From NCBI GenBank assembly GCA_042408875.1, contig JBHOQS010000003.1, positions 1 to 64,000 of the forward strand: a DNA stretch of 64,000 bases, given 5' to 3'. How positions within the stretch are numbered: position 1 is the stretch's first letter; every line of letters starts with the position of its first letter. A model generated the notes under the pieces. The model was not told the origin of the DNA, did not search any database, and saw only the letters and a list, made by a program, of their open reading frames with translations. The position numbers were made by a program, and so were the translations under genes. This DNA comes from JBHOQS01 sp042408875. Lineage in GTDB: Bacteria; Chloroflexota; UBA11872; JBHOQS01. Shown here piece after piece: positions 34,877 to 43,636 of this stretch.

Positions 34877-35146
34877 TGAAACTGGCCTTTTGCTAGCCCA
34901 TGCCCTTGAACTGACTCGCGCTCGATCTTTTTCGACGCCTGAGGGACTCGGCCTCAGGCTGCCTTCAGGACAGCGAGATACCCGTTGCTCCCCGACCTGC
35001 GCGCTGTAGTATACTGCCTGCGTGCGCGGCTGGCTACTGTCACAGCGCATATTCGCATGGGCTGCTTCTTTGTACTGCGAGTCGTACTGCTAGCGAGCCA
35101 GGCGGGTTTCGGGTAGGCGCAAAAGAGTGCCACGCCAGAGCAGCCG

Positions 35147-36835
35147 TTACGAGCCGGCCCGCTCTGTTGCCACACGGTGGGGCCTGCCACCCTCGACAGC
35201 CCGACGCCGCGTGAGCGCAAGGAAGATCGACAGCTCCAGGGCAACGATAGCTAGCGCCCAGGCGAGCAACGTCAGGAGGCGGACAGTCGGCTTGCCAGCG
35301 CTGTCCGGCGCCAGGAGCACGTACCCGCCCGCAACAGCCGCCCCGGCCCAGCTTCCCCCGGCGCCGAGCCAGAGCAGCCATCCAGGAGGGCCAAAGGCCG
35401 GCGCTGCTCGCGTCGCGGTCCGTGGGAGCGGCTCAAACAGGTACGCCCAGGCCCAGATGGCCAGCGCCGCCAGGTTCAGCCAAGCGTTCCACCAGGTCAG
35501 CGTGAGCGCATCGATCCCCAGCGGCCCGCCCAGCAGGGCAGCGTAGCGGTCGCCGAGCAGGTAGTCGTGCAGCACCAGGTTGTTCCAAAACGTGAAGCTT
35601 AGCAGGACGTAGACCAGCGCCAGCGGCCAGCTCCTCGGCCAGGCCAGCGCCAGCAGCGGCAGGACCCCGTAGAGATGGTTCTCGTGGGCGCCGGTCACCG
35701 ACATGGTGAAGGCCAGGCCGAGCAGCCCGACGCCGGAGTAGAGCTGTGCTGGGGTGTACCCGCGTGACAGGCGCAGCAGCACCGCCACCATCGCAGCACC
35801 AATGGCCAACAGTGCTATGTCCCGGTAGGTCAGGGGCGCCAGCGCCACAGCCGAGTCTTTCAGCTCCAGGGGGGCTGGTGGCTGGCGCAGCCACCACACT
35901 ACATCCGACCGACCAATGGCCTGCGCCTCGTCTCCGGTGGGGCTCGGCCGGTGCGCCAGAAGGAGCCACCAGAGGTTATGGCTGTTTGCCGAGACCACCG
36001 GCATGACGTTAGCGATCGCCTGCACCACGCCCAGCTCTTCGTGAACGCGGCCGGCCTGCACGAACGGCCAAGAGATAGCGGCGACGGCTACCGCCGCGGC
36101 GGCAAGACCGCGCAGCGTGCCCCGCCAGCCCAGGCGCGGCAGCGACAGCCAGGCGAGCAGCGGCAGGTAGACCCACGCCTGTGGCTTGGCCATGGCTGCC
36201 ACGGCCATCGCGCCCCAGGCCACCTCCGGAAGCCGCCCCGCCAGCCCGGCCAACGCAGCGACGAGAAAGAGGGCGTAAAACGGGTCCGGTTGCGCCCAGT
36301 GCACCGCGTCCAGCAACAGCGCCGGGTTGAGCGCATAAGCAGCCGCTCCGACGCTGGCGGCTGCCAGGCCCTGCCAGCGCCACAGCAGTGCGTAGATCAA
36401 CGCCGCCAGCGCCAGGTGCGCCGCGATGTTGGGGAGCTTGATCAGAAAGCTCTCCCAGGGCGGCCGCCCTAGGGCCGCCCAGCCGAAGGGATCGAGCGTG
36501 AGAAGCACACTGAGCTGCGGGGGCTCGGCCGGCCAGCGCTGGTGCAATAAGCCGATCAGCTTGTAGACGTAGAGCATGGCCGGCGGATAGATCACATACG
36601 TCTCAGGCCAGCGACCCGAATAGCCGCCGGCGATGCCGCGCTCGGCCACAAGCCTCACCCAGTACTTATAATGGGTGATATCGTGCAACTGGTGCTCCGG
36701 CGCAGCCGCGACCCAGAGCGACACGAACGCGGTTGCCCCGAGCAGGAACCCCAGGAAGCCCAGGCCGAGCGTTACACGGAGCGCTCCACCTGGCGACCAC
36801 CTCTGCTGCTGCGCCAGAGGATACCGTCCACCCAT
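35147..36835 (-). CDS. Polytopic membrane glycosyltransferase-like protein (GT39/GT87 type)
   Basis: A 562-residue protein with about eleven to twelve hydrophobic segments and periplasmic loops, in the style of GT-C enzymes that use polyprenyl-phosphate sugars. The N-terminal part after the first membrane segment holds HDITHYKYWVRLVAERG and YPPAMLYVY, similar to the acidic/aromatic first loop of this fold. YALNPALLLDAVHWAQPDPFYALF and AKPQAWVYLPLLAWLSLPRLG follow, resembling the DUF2029 mannosyltransferase relatives. It is the last gene of a minus-strand operon after the glycosyltransferase 2 and methyltransferase genes, 16 bases from the latter. Probably glycosylates a lipid or surface polymer. 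Specificity unknown. Confidence 0.75.
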   Translation of the reverse strand: MGGRYPLAQQQRWSPGGALRVTLGLGFLGFLLGATAFVSLWVAAAPEHQLHDITHYKYWVRLVAERGIAGGYSGRWPETYVIYPPAMLYVYKLIGLLHQRWPAEPPQLSVLLTLDPFGWAALGRPPWESFLIKLPNIAAHLALAALIYALLWRWQGLAAASVGAAAYALNPALLLDAVHWAQPDPFYALFLVAALAGLAGRLPEVAWGAMAVAAMAKPQAWVYLPLLAWLSLPRLGWRGTLRGLAAAAVAVAAISWPFVQAGRVHEELGVVQAIANVMPVVSANSHNLWWLLLAHRPSPTGDEAQAIGRSDVVWWLRQPPAPLELKDSAVALAPLTYRDIALLAIGAAMVAVLLRLSRGYTPAQLYSGVGLLGLAFTMSVTGAHENHLYGVLPLLALAWPRSWPLALVYVLLSFTFWNNLVLHDYLLGDRYAALLGGPLGIDALTLTWWNAWLNLAALAIWAWAYLFEPLPRTATRAAPAFGPPGWLLWLGAGGSWAGAAVAGGYVLLAPDSAGKPTVRLLTLLAWALAIVALELSIFLALTRRRAVEGGRPHRVATERAGS

Positions 36836-36851
36836 CTGGACCAGTCCGCAC

Positions 36852-37706
36852 TCACGCCTTCACGGCGGCCACGACGTTATGCGCTGCTACACGCCGTACC
36901 AGCGGTAGCGCCTCTAAGATATGCTCCAGCGTAGCCGCCGCGCCGACCAAGGGCGGCGGCGTGAAGTCCGGCACAAAGCCCAGGCGCCACACGCGCAGCT
37001 CCCGGATGGGCAGCGGCCGCAGCGCAGCGAGCAGCTCACCGAGCGGGATAAGCCGCTCGATCCCGATGTCCTGAATCACCCGACGCATCAAGAGCGGCCA
37101 GTACGGGTTGGTGGGGTTGTGGTCCCAGATCAGCGCGACGCCTCCTGAGCGCACCACCCGCACCATCTCTTGGATGGTACGCGCCACACGGGCCGGATCG
37201 GCGATGTGGTGCAGCGTGGCGACGGTGAGCGCGCCATCGAACACGCCATCGGCGAAGGGGAGCGCATAGCTGTAGGCGGCCACCGGCGCAGCAGGGGTCA
37301 GCCGCGCCATCCGCCGTAGCATCCCGTGCGAGATATCGACCCCGGTGAGGCTGTATCCCGACGCCGCCAGCCGCGCTGCCAACCGCCCCGTACCGCAGCC
37401 GACGTCAAGGAGGTGCCCGGTCGGAACCAGTTCGCGGACCAGCGCGACGCGCTTGCGCAGGTAGTGCTCGGCCACATGCGGGGGGATACTCTGCGCGTCG
37501 TACTCCTCGGCGATGCTGTCGTAGAGCTCGCGGGTCTGCTCTTCACGCGGCCCGCCTGCGTCGCGGGCGAATAGGTGCGGGATGCCGTCGTAGACCGGAA
37601 AGCACCGCCCGCAGCCCTGGCAGCGCAGAGCCGCGTCTACTCCCTGGAGCGAGCTGTGGCAGTCGGGACAGGCGAGCTGCTCCAGGGGAGTACGGAGCAG
37701 CATCAT
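36852..37706 (-). CDS. SAM-dependent methyltransferase with N-terminal zinc-ribbon-like segment
   Basis: A 284-residue protein. Residues 1-45 carry CPDC and CQGC pairs followed by CFPVYDGIPHL, the Trm112-like ribbon often fused to class I methyltransferases. Residues 95-200 form the Rossmann core, with motif I LLDVGCGTGRLAARLA, GVDISHGML and LPFADGVFDGALTVATLHH. The substrate is likely a lipid or glycan precursor, by position between two glycosyltransferase genes. The start overlaps the stop of the upstream glycosyltransferase (ATGA, 37703-37706), indicating coupling. Confidence 0.82.
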   Translation of the reverse strand: MMLLRTPLEQLACPDCHSSLQGVDAALRCQGCGRCFPVYDGIPHLFARDAGGPREEQTRELYDSIAEEYDAQSIPPHVAEHYLRKRVALVRELVPTGHLLDVGCGTGRLAARLAASGYSLTGVDISHGMLRRMARLTPAAPVAAYSYALPFADGVFDGALTVATLHHIADPARVARTIQEMVRVVRSGGVALIWDHNPTNPYWPLLMRRVIQDIGIERLIPLGELLAALRPLPIRELRVWRLGFVPDFTPPPLVGAAATLEHILEALPLVRRVAAHNVVAAVKA

Positions 37707-38506
37707 AGCGCCAGCTTCTCCTGGATAGGGTCGCTGGCCGGGCGGCGCCTTCGGCGCACGTCCGGTGGCAGGCTGCGCCCGAAGCGCGGGTCACGGCTCC
37801 ACAGGCTGCGCAGCCGGTACTCCAGCACCAGCAGGATCATGCGCAGGCCCAGCCGCACTGCCTTCCAGAAATCGCCGGTGACCATGGACTGGCCAACGCG
37901 CCGCCGGTAATTGACTGGAATCTGCACAATACGTAGCCCGTGCAGCAGCGAGAGCAACATCATCTCCGGGCCAAAGTGACTGCCTCCCACAGTGAAGTAG
38001 GGCTGGATGCGCTCGAGGGCACGACGATCGATCAGGCGCATCGTGCAGCCCACGTCAGAGAGGCTCGTCGTGTTGAACAGCACCTCGATCAGCTTGGCCA
38101 CCGCCCAGTTGCCCCAGCGCAGGAAGAGGCCCATGTTGGCCCCCTCCCAGATGAGCTCCCAGGTCGTGCGCGTGCCATACACAACATCGAATTCATCGGA
38201 GTAGACCAGCAGCTTCAGTACATCGCGGCCGACAAAGGTGCCATCGGGCTCGGCCACGATGATGAGGTCGCCGGTAGCCTCACGGAAGCCGCGCTGGATA
38301 GCGTAGCCATACCCCTGGCACGGCTCATGGACCTCCCGTGCGCCGGTGCCGGCGACCTCCTCTGAAGTGCCCGGCACAGCGTTGTTGTTGACCACAACGA
38401 TCTCGTCAACGACACCGGTATCAAAGAATTCTTGAATAGCTGCCCGAATAGAGTCCTTCTCGTTATATGTGGGGAAGATCACCGATACCGTCCGGCCGCG
38501 CCACAT
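37703..38506 (-). CDS. Glycosyltransferase family 2
   Basis: A 267-residue GT-A glycosyltransferase related to dolichyl/polyprenyl-phosphate sugar transferases. The nucleotide-binding start VSVIFPTYNEKDSI is at residues 7-20 and is followed by VDEIVVVNNNAVPG and a metal-binding motif in IIVAEPDGTFV (EPD in place of DxD). An LSDVGCTMRLIDRRAL segment lies near residue 155. I start at ATG 38506 because the conserved domain begins at once, and longer frames run into the divergent fabH promoter region. First gene of the operon with the methyltransferase and membrane glycosyltransferase. Confidence 0.85.
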   Translation of the reverse strand: MWRGRTVSVIFPTYNEKDSIRAAIQEFFDTGVVDEIVVVNNNAVPGTSEEVAGTGAREVHEPCQGYGYAIQRGFREATGDLIIVAEPDGTFVGRDVLKLLVYSDEFDVVYGTRTTWELIWEGANMGLFLRWGNWAVAKLIEVLFNTTSLSDVGCTMRLIDRRALERIQPYFTVGGSHFGPEMMLLSLLHGLRIVQIPVNYRRRVGQSMVTGDFWKAVRLGLRMILLVLEYRLRSLWSRDPRFGRSLPPDVRRRRRPASDPIQEKLAL

Positions 38507-38766
38507 GGCTTGCAGAGCCCTCCGCCCGGCACACCGGGCCGCGCCTGATACCGTCTCTCGGCGTGGATTATAGGCCACTTGGGCGAGGAGCACAAAGCAT
38601 GCCGGACGCTCGACTGCACGCCGAGACGCGGCGATGCTTGGCGAACGCGCGTCACTTCGCAGCAGGCGTGGTGTTACATGAATGCAGGCGTCGTTGGTGT
38701 CCTGCCATAGGACCGCCGTGCCCTGCAAAACGGTGTTGCGAGCACCCCTCGCAAGGAGCAAGCAGC

Positions 38767-39825
38767 TTGGCGACGCGAGCGCAGATCGTCGGGTGGGGGA
38801 AGTACCTCCCCGCCCGCGTGATGACTAACTTTGAGCTCGAGCGGATGGTCGAGACCTCCGACGAGTGGATCCGCACCCGCACTGGCATCGTCGAGCGCCG
38901 CATCGCTGCCCCCGAGGAGACGACGTTCAGCCTCGCGCTGGGCGCCGCCCTGGAGGCAATCGAGGTCGCGGATGTCAATCCTGCGCGCATCGACATGGTC
39001 ATTGTGGCCACAGCCACCCCCGACTACGGAGCCTTTCCCTCAGTCGCTAGCCTGGTCCAACACGCCATCGGCGCGACCAACGCCGGCGCATTCGATCTGA
39101 ACGCCGCGTGCTCGGGGTTCGCCTACGGCTTCGCCGTGGCCAGCGACATGATTGCCGCCGGCAACTACCGCACCATTTTGCTCATCGGTGCAGAGACCAT
39201 GTCGCGCATCATCGACTGGACAGACCGCAGTACCTGTGTGCTCTTCGGCGACGGCGCCGGAGCAGTGGTACTGCAGGCCACCGAGAGCGGCGCTGGCGTG
39301 CTCTCGACCGTGCTGGGCTCCGACGGGAGCGGGGCGCATCTGCTTTGTGTTCCAGCCGGGGGCAGCCGCCTGCCCCCCTCGCCGGACACGATCGCTGCGC
39401 GGCAGCACTTCATCAAGATGGACGGTCGCGAGGTGTACCGCTTCGCCGTCAACGTGATGAGCCGCGCCGCGCAGGAGGCTATCGCCCGGGCCGGCCTATC
39501 CCTCGACGACATCGACCTGTTTATCCCGCACCAGGCCAACATCCGCATCATTCAATCGGCGGCACGCAGCCTTGACCTCCCTCCGGAGAAGGTCTTTGTC
39601 AACGTCGACCGCTACGGCAACACCTCGTCAGCGTCGATCCCGATTGCGCTCTGCGAGGCGATCGAGCAAGGTCGTATCCGCCCTTCAGATCACCTCGTTT
39701 TCGTCGGGTTCGGTGCCGGGCTCTCCTGGGGCGCGGCCGTGGTACAGTGGGGTGTGCCGGTGCCGCCGCTGCGCCAGCGTTCGCTGGACGCGACCACGGC
39801 GCAGCATATACCGGTCTCACCCTGA
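38767..39825 (+). CDS. fabH: 3-oxoacyl-ACP synthase III
   Basis: A 352-residue thiolase-fold condensing enzyme that starts fatty acid synthesis from acyl-CoA and malonyl-ACP. The catalytic triad is visible: Cys in DLNAACSGFAYG (about residue 115), His in IPHQANIRI (about 255) and Asn in YGNTSSASIP (about 285). The C-terminal GFGAGLSWGAAVVQW is the usual end, and about 25 extra residues follow. The start is TTG 38767, supported by aaggag nine bases upstream. An upstream ATG frame would add a sequence unlike the family. Divergent from the GT2 operon. Confidence 0.93.
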   Translation: MATRAQIVGWGKYLPARVMTNFELERMVETSDEWIRTRTGIVERRIAAPEETTFSLALGAALEAIEVADVNPARIDMVIVATATPDYGAFPSVASLVQHAIGATNAGAFDLNAACSGFAYGFAVASDMIAAGNYRTILLIGAETMSRIIDWTDRSTCVLFGDGAGAVVLQATESGAGVLSTVLGSDGSGAHLLCVPAGGSRLPPSPDTIAARQHFIKMDGREVYRFAVNVMSRAAQEAIARAGLSLDDIDLFIPHQANIRIIQSAARSLDLPPEKVFVNVDRYGNTSSASIPIALCEAIEQGRIRPSDHLVFVGFGAGLSWGAAVVQWGVPVPPLRQRSLDATTAQHIPVSP

Positions 39826-39873
39826 CGCTGCCGGTGCAGCGCATGCGCACCACGAGCCTGCCAGCGCGCCGGG

Positions 39874-39919
39874 CCTAGGATTGTATATATTGTATACAAA
39901 GTATACAATATATACTAGG
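39874..39919. promoter_or_regulatory. AT-rich palindrome downstream of fabH
   Basis: tatatattgtatac (39884-39897), a three-base aaa loop and gtatacaatatata (39901-39914) form a perfect 14-bp stem. Outer cctag (39874-39878) and ctagg (39915-39919) extend it past a five-base bulge on the left. It lies 50 bases after fabH and 95 before a deacetylase gene, in DNA otherwise GC-rich. It could be a terminator-like hairpin or a protein-binding site. Confidence 0.65.
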
Positions 39920-40013
39920 GACCTGCGAGAACCTAGAAGGCGAAGTGCGCTAATTATAAGCTTATTTTATAGGAAGACCACGATACATCACACAACATAA
40001 GGAGAGCCTGGCG

Positions 40014-40790
40014 GTGACGGCTCCACTGACGATGCGCGATCTCCCCTCGCCCTGGCCGGATGGCTGCACTGGTGCAGTGTCTCTCACCTTCGATGACGGG
40101 ATGCGCTCGCAGCTCGAGATCGCCATCCCGATGCTCGATGAGTTCGGGCTTCAGGCTACGTTCTACATCAACCCGCGTGGGGATGACTGGATGGAGCGCC
40201 TGGTACCCTGGCGGGAGGCTGCCCGCGCCGGGCATGAGGTCGGTAATCACTCGCTCTCCCATCCGTGCTCGCGCGCCTTCCGCGATGTGCGCGGTGGCCG
40301 CGGCCTGGAGGACCTCACTCTGGAGGACATCGAGCGCGACGTACTAGAGGCCGAACGGCGCCTGCGCGAGGCGATCCCTGAGCAGCGCGAGCGCACCTTC
40401 TGCTACCCGTGTTACCAGTCGCATGTGGGCGCTGGACCCCGCCAGCAGAGCTACGTGCCCGTCATCGCCCGGCACTTCATCGCTGCACGTGGGAAGGGCG
40501 AAGTAGCGAACCATCCCTTGACCTGCGACTTGCACTACCTGTGGTCATGGCCGGTGGAGCGGATGTGGGGGGCCGAGCTCGTCGGCCTAGCGGAGCGCGC
40601 CGCAGGCCAAGGCCGCTGGGCCATCCTCACCTTCCACGGTATCCACCAAGGGCACCTCTCCGTGGCCGACGTGGACCTGCGCGAGCTATGCGCCTTCCTG
40701 GCCCGCTCCCGCGACCGCCTGTGGGTTGCCCCGGTCATTACCGTCGCACGCCGTATCCTGGAGTGGCGCCGCACACACGGTATCGACTAA
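40014..40790 (+). CDS. Polysaccharide deacetylase family protein (NodB-like)
   Basis: A 258-residue protein, with no signal peptide, of the carbohydrate esterase 4 fold. The first metal and catalytic aspartates are in SLTFDDGMRSQ (about 23-33), and the metal-binding HxxxxH is in GNHSLSHPCS (about 78-87). FCYPC (about 130) corresponds to the RxPY region, with the usual arginine absent. A late motif ILTFHGIHQG carries the conserved His. The start is GTG 40014 with aaggagag upstream. The substrate may be an N-acetylated sugar. The lack of a signal peptide suggests an intracellular target. Confidence 0.82.
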   Translation: MTAPLTMRDLPSPWPDGCTGAVSLTFDDGMRSQLEIAIPMLDEFGLQATFYINPRGDDWMERLVPWREAARAGHEVGNHSLSHPCSRAFRDVRGGRGLEDLTLEDIERDVLEAERRLREAIPEQRERTFCYPCYQSHVGAGPRQQSYVPVIARHFIAARGKGEVANHPLTCDLHYLWSWPVERMWGAELVGLAERAAGQGRWAILTFHGIHQGHLSVADVDLRELCAFLARSRDRLWVAPVITVARRILEWRRTHGID

Positions 40791-40882
40791 CCGCTCCTCT
40801 TTGCTGGCGACCACTCCACTGTCTTCCTGCAACCGACCTGCGCGCGCCAGTCAGTGCATGCTGGTCCATCCAGCGTATAGCG

Positions 40883-40936
40883 TATAATGCCTGGCCGGAG
40901 AGCATACCTTCTCGCCGGCAGCTTGTAGCTGCCGGC
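40883..40936 (+). promoter_or_regulatory. -10 element and 5' stem-loop before a binding-protein gene
   Basis: tataat (40883-40888) is followed by a perfect 9-bp stem, gccggcagc (40914-40922) and gctgccggc (40928-40936), with a 5-base loop. In the 5' untranslated region this hairpin could protect the mRNA or bind a regulator. No good -35 is seen. Confidence 0.5.
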
Positions 40937-40988
40937 ACCCCATACAGGAGCACGCTCAATGCGGGAGCGAGAAGGAGGGGAAGCGGGC

Positions 40989-42365
40989 ATGCATACTGGA
41001 ATGAGTCGGCGGACAGCGCTGCAGCGGCTCACCGGTATGAGTCTCGCCGGGCTCCTGGCCGCGTGTCGGGCCGGGGGCGGCCCGGCAGCGGAGCAGCAGC
41101 CGAAGGGCCCAGGCGAAGCGAAGCTCATCGCCATGCTGCGCCCCAGCCAGCAGGAGCTCGATATCCTCGAAGAAATCTTCCATCAGTTCGAGGCGAAGTA
41201 TCCCACGATCAAGATCGAGCGCGTCATCGGCACCGGCGATGCGCCGTACGATGACAAGACCGATGCGCTCATCGCAGCGGGGACGCCGCCAGCGCTGTGG
41301 TTCCCGGCGGCGACCCGCGGCTATCGGTTCTACGCCGCGCGCGGCCTGACCCAGGAGCTTGACTCGCTGATCAACCGGGACAAGTTCGACCTGAGCGACT
41401 TCTACGCCGGGCCGCTGGAATTCTGCAAGTGGAACGGCAAGTATAACTGCCTGCCCATCGATGTCTGGCCGCAGATCCTGGTCTTCAACGAGACCCTCTT
41501 CGACACCGACCGTGTGCCCTATCCCAGCCAGAACTGGCAAGACCGGAGCTGGAATTGGGAGCGCTTCCTCCAGGCCGCGCAGGCGCTGACCAAGCGCGAG
41601 GCCGATCGGACCGTACAGTTCGGCGCAGTGATGAACACGGGGCGCTTCGCCGAGCAGATCTTCGGCGGCGACTGGTTCGATGCGAAAGCCTACGAAACCG
41701 GCTATCCCGACCCGGCGCGCTTTCCGGCCAACCAGCAGGCCGTCATCGACGCGCTCCAGTTCCTGGCTGACCTCATCTATCGGTATCGAGTGCAGCCCAC
41801 TGCCCAGGAGACCAACGAACTGCGTGGTACCCTGCCAAATATCTTCCTCACCGGCCGAGTGGGCATGATGTCCACCACGAACGGCTTCTTCCCGACCGGC
41901 GCGCAGATCACGGGTTTCAAGTGGGGTGTCGCGGCCATGCCTGCTCCGCCGAGCCTGCCGCGGCTCAACTGGTTCTTCGCCGACCAGTGGGTGATTATGA
42001 AGGGCCAGCAGAACCTGGAGGCGGCCTGGCTGCTGCTCAAGCACATGGAGAGCCCCGAGATACAGCGCCTCAAGCCGCTCCAGCTCGGCGCGCTCCCGGC
42101 TCGCAAGTCGCTCTCTGTGGAGTGGGTGAACCTCCAGAAGAATAAGACCGGGCTCACGGATGCCGATCTTCAGGTGGTGGTGGATGCGGTGCCGGTCTCA
42201 CGCATCACGCCGTCACATGCGCTGGTCGAGTACGCCAAGCTCTGGAGCGATGCCATCAACCCGGAGCAGCAGAAGCTCTTCCGCGGCGAGACCACAGCGA
42301 AGCAGGCGGTGGAGCAGATTGTGCCGCTGGCGCTGAACATCATCCGCCAGACCAACCCCAAGTAG
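40989..42365 (+). CDS. Extracellular solute-binding lipoprotein, family 1
   Basis: A 458-residue exported binding protein. The signal is MSRRTALQRLTGMSLAGLLAAC-like: twin arginines, then a hydrophobic stretch and a lipobox LLAAC. The mature region has family 1 features (LDILEEIFHQFEAKYPTIKIERV, ALWFPAATRGYRFYAARG, FNETLFDTDRVPYP, WGVAAMPAPPSLPR). ATG 40989 follows aaggagggg. ATG 40959 in the same frame also has a caggag site and is a fair alternative. It starts the locus with Gfo/Idh/MocA, SDR and DUF1080 genes, with no transporter membrane genes nearby. Confidence 0.86.
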   Translation: MHTGMSRRTALQRLTGMSLAGLLAACRAGGGPAAEQQPKGPGEAKLIAMLRPSQQELDILEEIFHQFEAKYPTIKIERVIGTGDAPYDDKTDALIAAGTPPALWFPAATRGYRFYAARGLTQELDSLINRDKFDLSDFYAGPLEFCKWNGKYNCLPIDVWPQILVFNETLFDTDRVPYPSQNWQDRSWNWERFLQAAQALTKREADRTVQFGAVMNTGRFAEQIFGGDWFDAKAYETGYPDPARFPANQQAVIDALQFLADLIYRYRVQPTAQETNELRGTLPNIFLTGRVGMMSTTNGFFPTGAQITGFKWGVAAMPAPPSLPRLNWFFADQWVIMKGQQNLEAAWLLLKHMESPEIQRLKPLQLGALPARKSLSVEWVNLQKNKTGLTDADLQVVVDAVPVSRITPSHALVEYAKLWSDAINPEQQKLFRGETTAKQAVEQIVPLALNIIRQTNPK

Positions 42366-42371
42366 CGTGGG

Positions 42372-42418
42372 CGGGCGTGGCGTGACGGGACAGCTCCTAT
42401 CCCGTCAGACCACGCCCG
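42372..42418. terminator. Bidirectional stem-loop between convergent genes
   Basis: Outer arms cgggcgtgg (42372-42380) and ccacgcccg (42410-42418) and inner arms tgacggga (42383-42390) and tcccgtca (42400-42407) form one long stem separated by a 2x2 internal loop. It lies seven bases past the binding-protein stop and before the convergent oxidoreductase end. There is no clear T-run. Confidence 0.55.
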
Positions 42419-42432
42419 CGGCCATGGCGGCG

Positions 42433-43500
42433 CTACCAGTCGATCGCGACCCACTGGCCTGTGGCTGCCGAGCGCTCGGCCGCGTCGAGCACGCGCTGGA
42501 CGGCCAGGCCGGTGCCAAAGTTCGGCAGCACCTCCTGCGGTGCCTTGCCCTGGAGGATGCCGTCGATGAAGGCGTGCATCTGCGTGACCCGATGCTGCCG
42601 GCCCGCTGGGAGCGGCGCCCAGGCCTGCCGCTCACGCCAGGCCTTGCCCACGCACACGAGAAGCTGGTCGGGCGTGCTGTTGTCGTAGACGGCGGCGCCG
42701 GCACGGCCGCTCACCTCGATGCGCTGGTAGTTGCTGCGCCCGACGTACGTGCGTGACGCGGCCAGGCTGACCAGCCCGCCGCCGGCGAGCTCACCGAGCA
42801 ACTGTACATCGTCGTCAACGTCCACCTTGCCCGTCACGGCTGGATTGTCAGGCAGCGGCCGCTCGTGGATGAACGTCTTGAGCTGAGCGACCAGGCGGGC
42901 GATCGGCCCGGCCCACCAGTACGCCAGCGAGATGATATGTGAGCAGAGGTCGCCCAGCGCCCCGCTGCCGGCGATCTCTCTCTGGAAGCGCCAAGCGAGC
43001 GGGGCCGGTCCCAGCGAGTAGCTCTGCGCGTAGTAGCCGGTCACATGCAGGATGTCACCGAACTCACCGGCGTCGATGAGGTCTCTCAGGAGCCTGGCCG
43101 CCGGAACGAACCAGTAGGAGAAGCAGACGAAGGTAATCACCCCGCGCCGCTCTGCCTCGGCAGCCATCTCCTCCGCCTGGCGCAGGTTGAACGCGAGCGG
43201 CTTCTCGCAGCAGACGTGCACGCCAGCCTCTAAGGCCGCCATGGCAGCCTCGTAATGGGCATTATGCGGCGTACCGATGGTGACGGCATCGACTGGATGC
43301 TCGGCCAGCAGCCGACGGTAGTCTGTGCCGGCGATGGGGATGCCGAAGCGCGCAGCGGTCTCCTGCGCCGCCTGCTCGTTCACGTCGGCGCACCACGCCA
43401 GCTCAACCCTCCCATGGCTCTGGAGCTGCGGAATATGCACTGCTCTGACGATCCCCCCGGTACCAATGATCCCTACGCGGACGCGATCCGTCATGTTCAA
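42433..43500 (-). CDS. Gfo/Idh/MocA family oxidoreductase
   Basis: A 355-residue NAD(P)-dependent sugar or inositol dehydrogenase-like enzyme. The Rossmann motif is GIIGTGGIVRAVHIPQL (residues 10-26), and the active-site CEKPLAFN is near residue 95. The C-terminal alpha/beta domain includes GSGALGDLCSHIISLAYWW with the catalytic-site Asp and His. The start may be ATG 43500 or the next Met two codons on (MTDR). It faces the SDR gene divergently and lies among a binding protein, an SDR and a DUF1080 protein. That set fits oxidation of glycosides at C3 followed by cleavage. Confidence 0.88.
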   Translation of the reverse strand: MNMTDRVRVGIIGTGGIVRAVHIPQLQSHGRVELAWCADVNEQAAQETAARFGIPIAGTDYRRLLAEHPVDAVTIGTPHNAHYEAAMAALEAGVHVCCEKPLAFNLRQAEEMAAEAERRGVITFVCFSYWFVPAARLLRDLIDAGEFGDILHVTGYYAQSYSLGPAPLAWRFQREIAGSGALGDLCSHIISLAYWWAGPIARLVAQLKTFIHERPLPDNPAVTGKVDVDDDVQLLGELAGGGLVSLAASRTYVGRSNYQRIEVSGRAGAAVYDNSTPDQLLVCVGKAWRERQAWAPLPAGRQHRVTQMHAFIDGILQGKAPQEVLPNFGTGLAVQRVLDAAERSAATGQWVAIDW

Positions 43501-43636
43501 GCCCTCGAGCGAGTCTATTGGCGTGCCCTAGTCTACCAGGAACGCCAAGGCGGCGAGAACGTGATACGCTACTGGCGCGCGCTCAGTGTCTGGTGACCTG
43601 ATGCGTTACCAACTCGACCGTGGAGGTACGGCTGAG

